From Roseateles sp. SL47 (lineage in GTDB: Bacteria > Pseudomonadota > Gammaproteobacteria > Burkholderiales > Burkholderiaceae_C), in the NCBI RefSeq assembly GCF_026625885.1, contig NZ_CP113068.1, positions 4,898,001 to 4,962,000 of the forward strand: a stretch of DNA of 64,000 nt. Reading direction: 5' to 3'. The notes beneath the pieces were generated by a model that saw nothing but the letters and a program-made list of their open reading frames with translations, was not told where the DNA came from and searched no databases. Positions 63,065-64,000 of this stretch are shown here, in pieces (position 1 is the stretch's first letter; each line of letters begins with the position of its first letter). Made by a program: the position numbers and the translations under genes.

Positions 63065-64000
63065 TCAGGGCACCGGGTAGGAAGTGAGTATGAAGTAGAC
63101 GCGATTTTGCTGCTGCACACGGCGCAACACGACAACAAGCCGGGTCATCTGTTGGAACTGCCCAGTAGTCCGTACCACCCCCTCGCCAACAGACATTGAG
63201 GCTTGGTACTGGAACGAGAACGGCTTCCCCCCGACCTTGGCAGTCTTGGCCCAGGTCTCAATCTTCGACGCATTGGCGCGCACCGCTGCGCTTACGTGGC
63301 GTTCCGCGTCAGCCAGCGTTCGAAATGTCGTCGCTGCGGGGATCTTGGTTTCGGCCGCGAGGCGGGCCCTTAACTGCGATTCTGTTTTCCCGACGTGCTT
63401 CAGGATGGTGTGGCCGCCAGCGGCCTCCTCGGCTGCCAGACTGATCGTCCCTTTTCGGATGGCCAGAGCCCGAAGAACTCCAACACCTCCAGCCAGGAAC
63501 GGAATAGCCAAATCAGCCCCAAGGCCTATCATCTCGGCAGTCTTGGGATCTGCACCAAGGGCAGAAGACAATGCCTTGGCTGAATCCGCCGTCAGCGTAG
63601 AGACGTCTCTGCCCGTGGCGATCTGGCGGACGGCGGAAGAAGTGGTGTCCATGCCGTGGGCACCCAGAACGCCACCCGCAACCTTGGTCAGCGCAGTAGG
63701 CTCCGGAACCATCAGTAGGCCCCCTGCCCCCACGAGTTCTAAAGCCCCACCCACAAGCTTGCCAATGCCCCAGAGCCTACTGGAAAGGGATGGCTCGGAT
63801 TCAATCGTCTCGCCCGCGAGCACCGCAGCGAGCTGAATCGGCGTCAACACCATCTGCACACCGGCATCAGGCGCTGGGTCAAAGTCTTCGCCTTGGGGGA
63901 ATGCGCTACCGGACGGTCCGGGTATTGGCGAGTGATGCAGACACAACGTGCCACGGTCGAATGGCTGCGCCTCGCTACCGCACAGTGGCCCTGGAATCCT
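63065..64000 (-). CDS. RNase A-like polymorphic toxin (C-terminal part; runs off the right edge)
   Basis: The frame is open to base 64000, so only the last ~311 residues are visible. It contains PFDRGTLCLHHSP, a pre-toxin region with LTPIQLAAVLAGETIE and a hydrophobic Gly/Ala-rich stretch, then the toxin domain: GGHTILKHVGKTESQLRARLAAE, then TTFRTLADAERHVSAAVRANASKIETW and VYFILTSYPVP. This is the pattern of bacterial RNase A-like CdiA-CT toxins, with an N-terminal histidine and a C-terminal tyrosine at the expected places. The missing N terminus would show whether delivery is by CDI, T6SS or phage. Confidence 0.8.
   Translation of the reverse strand, partial: RIPGPLCGSEAQPFDRGTLCLHHSPIPGPSGSAFPQGEDFDPAPDAGVQMVLTPIQLAAVLAGETIESEPSLSSRLWGIGKLVGGALELVGAGGLLMVPEPTALTKVAGGVLGAHGMDTTSSAVRQIATGRDVSTLTADSAKALSSALGADPKTAEMIGLGADLAIPFLAGGVGVLRALAIRKGTISLAAEEAAGGHTILKHVGKTESQLRARLAAETKIPAATTFRTLADAERHVSAAVRANASKIETWAKTAKVGGKPFSFQYQASMSVGEGVVRTTGQFQQMTRLVVVLRRVQQQNRVYFILTSYPVP

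Overview
The window is high-GC DNA from a beta-proteobacterium. Gene content and order (glmM-folP-ftsH-rlmE/yhbY-greA-carBA and surE-pcm-nlpD-rpoS) point to Burkholderiales, probably the Roseateles/Rubrivivax/Leptothrix group. The order is read from the sequence; the assignment is inference from known synteny.

Bases 1-23.6 kb are ordinary chromosome. On the minus strand there is the 5' end of pstS, then greA-DUF4149, the ftsH-folP-glmM run with rlmE just upstream of ftsH, carA-carB, a GlcG/HbpS-like gene, rlmD, and the stress/cell-wall block surE-pcm-nlpD-rpoS. On the plus strand are yhbY, a Bax-inhibitor-1 protein, a quinone oxidoreductase, a LuxR-type response regulator, a META-domain lipoprotein and a small membrane protein. 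A periplasmic-binding-like protein is on minus.

At 23655-23704 the 3' half of a tRNA-His gene lies alone, still followed by its own terminator. This is the scar of an integration. From there to at least 62.6 kb is one prophage that probably runs past the window: no integrase, second att copy or intact tRNA is visible. Reading leftward from an immunity region (CI-like/Cro-like pair with three operators, 60.3-61.1 kb) come early genes (rdgC, two DNA methyltransferases, a winged-helix protein, a DUF1376 replication protein), the head genes, a podovirus-type tail, a tail spike with a polysaccharide-deacetylase-like domain, a 2236-residue polyvalent protein and a lysis cassette (holin, endolysin, Rz, nested Rz1). 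Many late genes overlap by 1-4 bases (ATGA/TGATG), which suggests translational coupling. Plus-strand cargo genes sit at the left end and inside the late operon.

The prophage looks damaged. The DUF1376 gene is fused in frame to the C-terminal half of the large terminase, so the packaging ATPase is gone. No portal or small terminase is recognisable, and one head-region gene has a frameshift. Features that stand out are a CsrA-like protein next to the capsid gene; a promoter-like element with identical geometry ahead of three late genes, placing the predicted transcription start on the start codon; a two-gene cargo unit sharing a GGITAHTVN motif; an SOS-box gene next to an SRAP gene; and an RNase A-like toxin with a CdiI-type immunity gene at the right edge.
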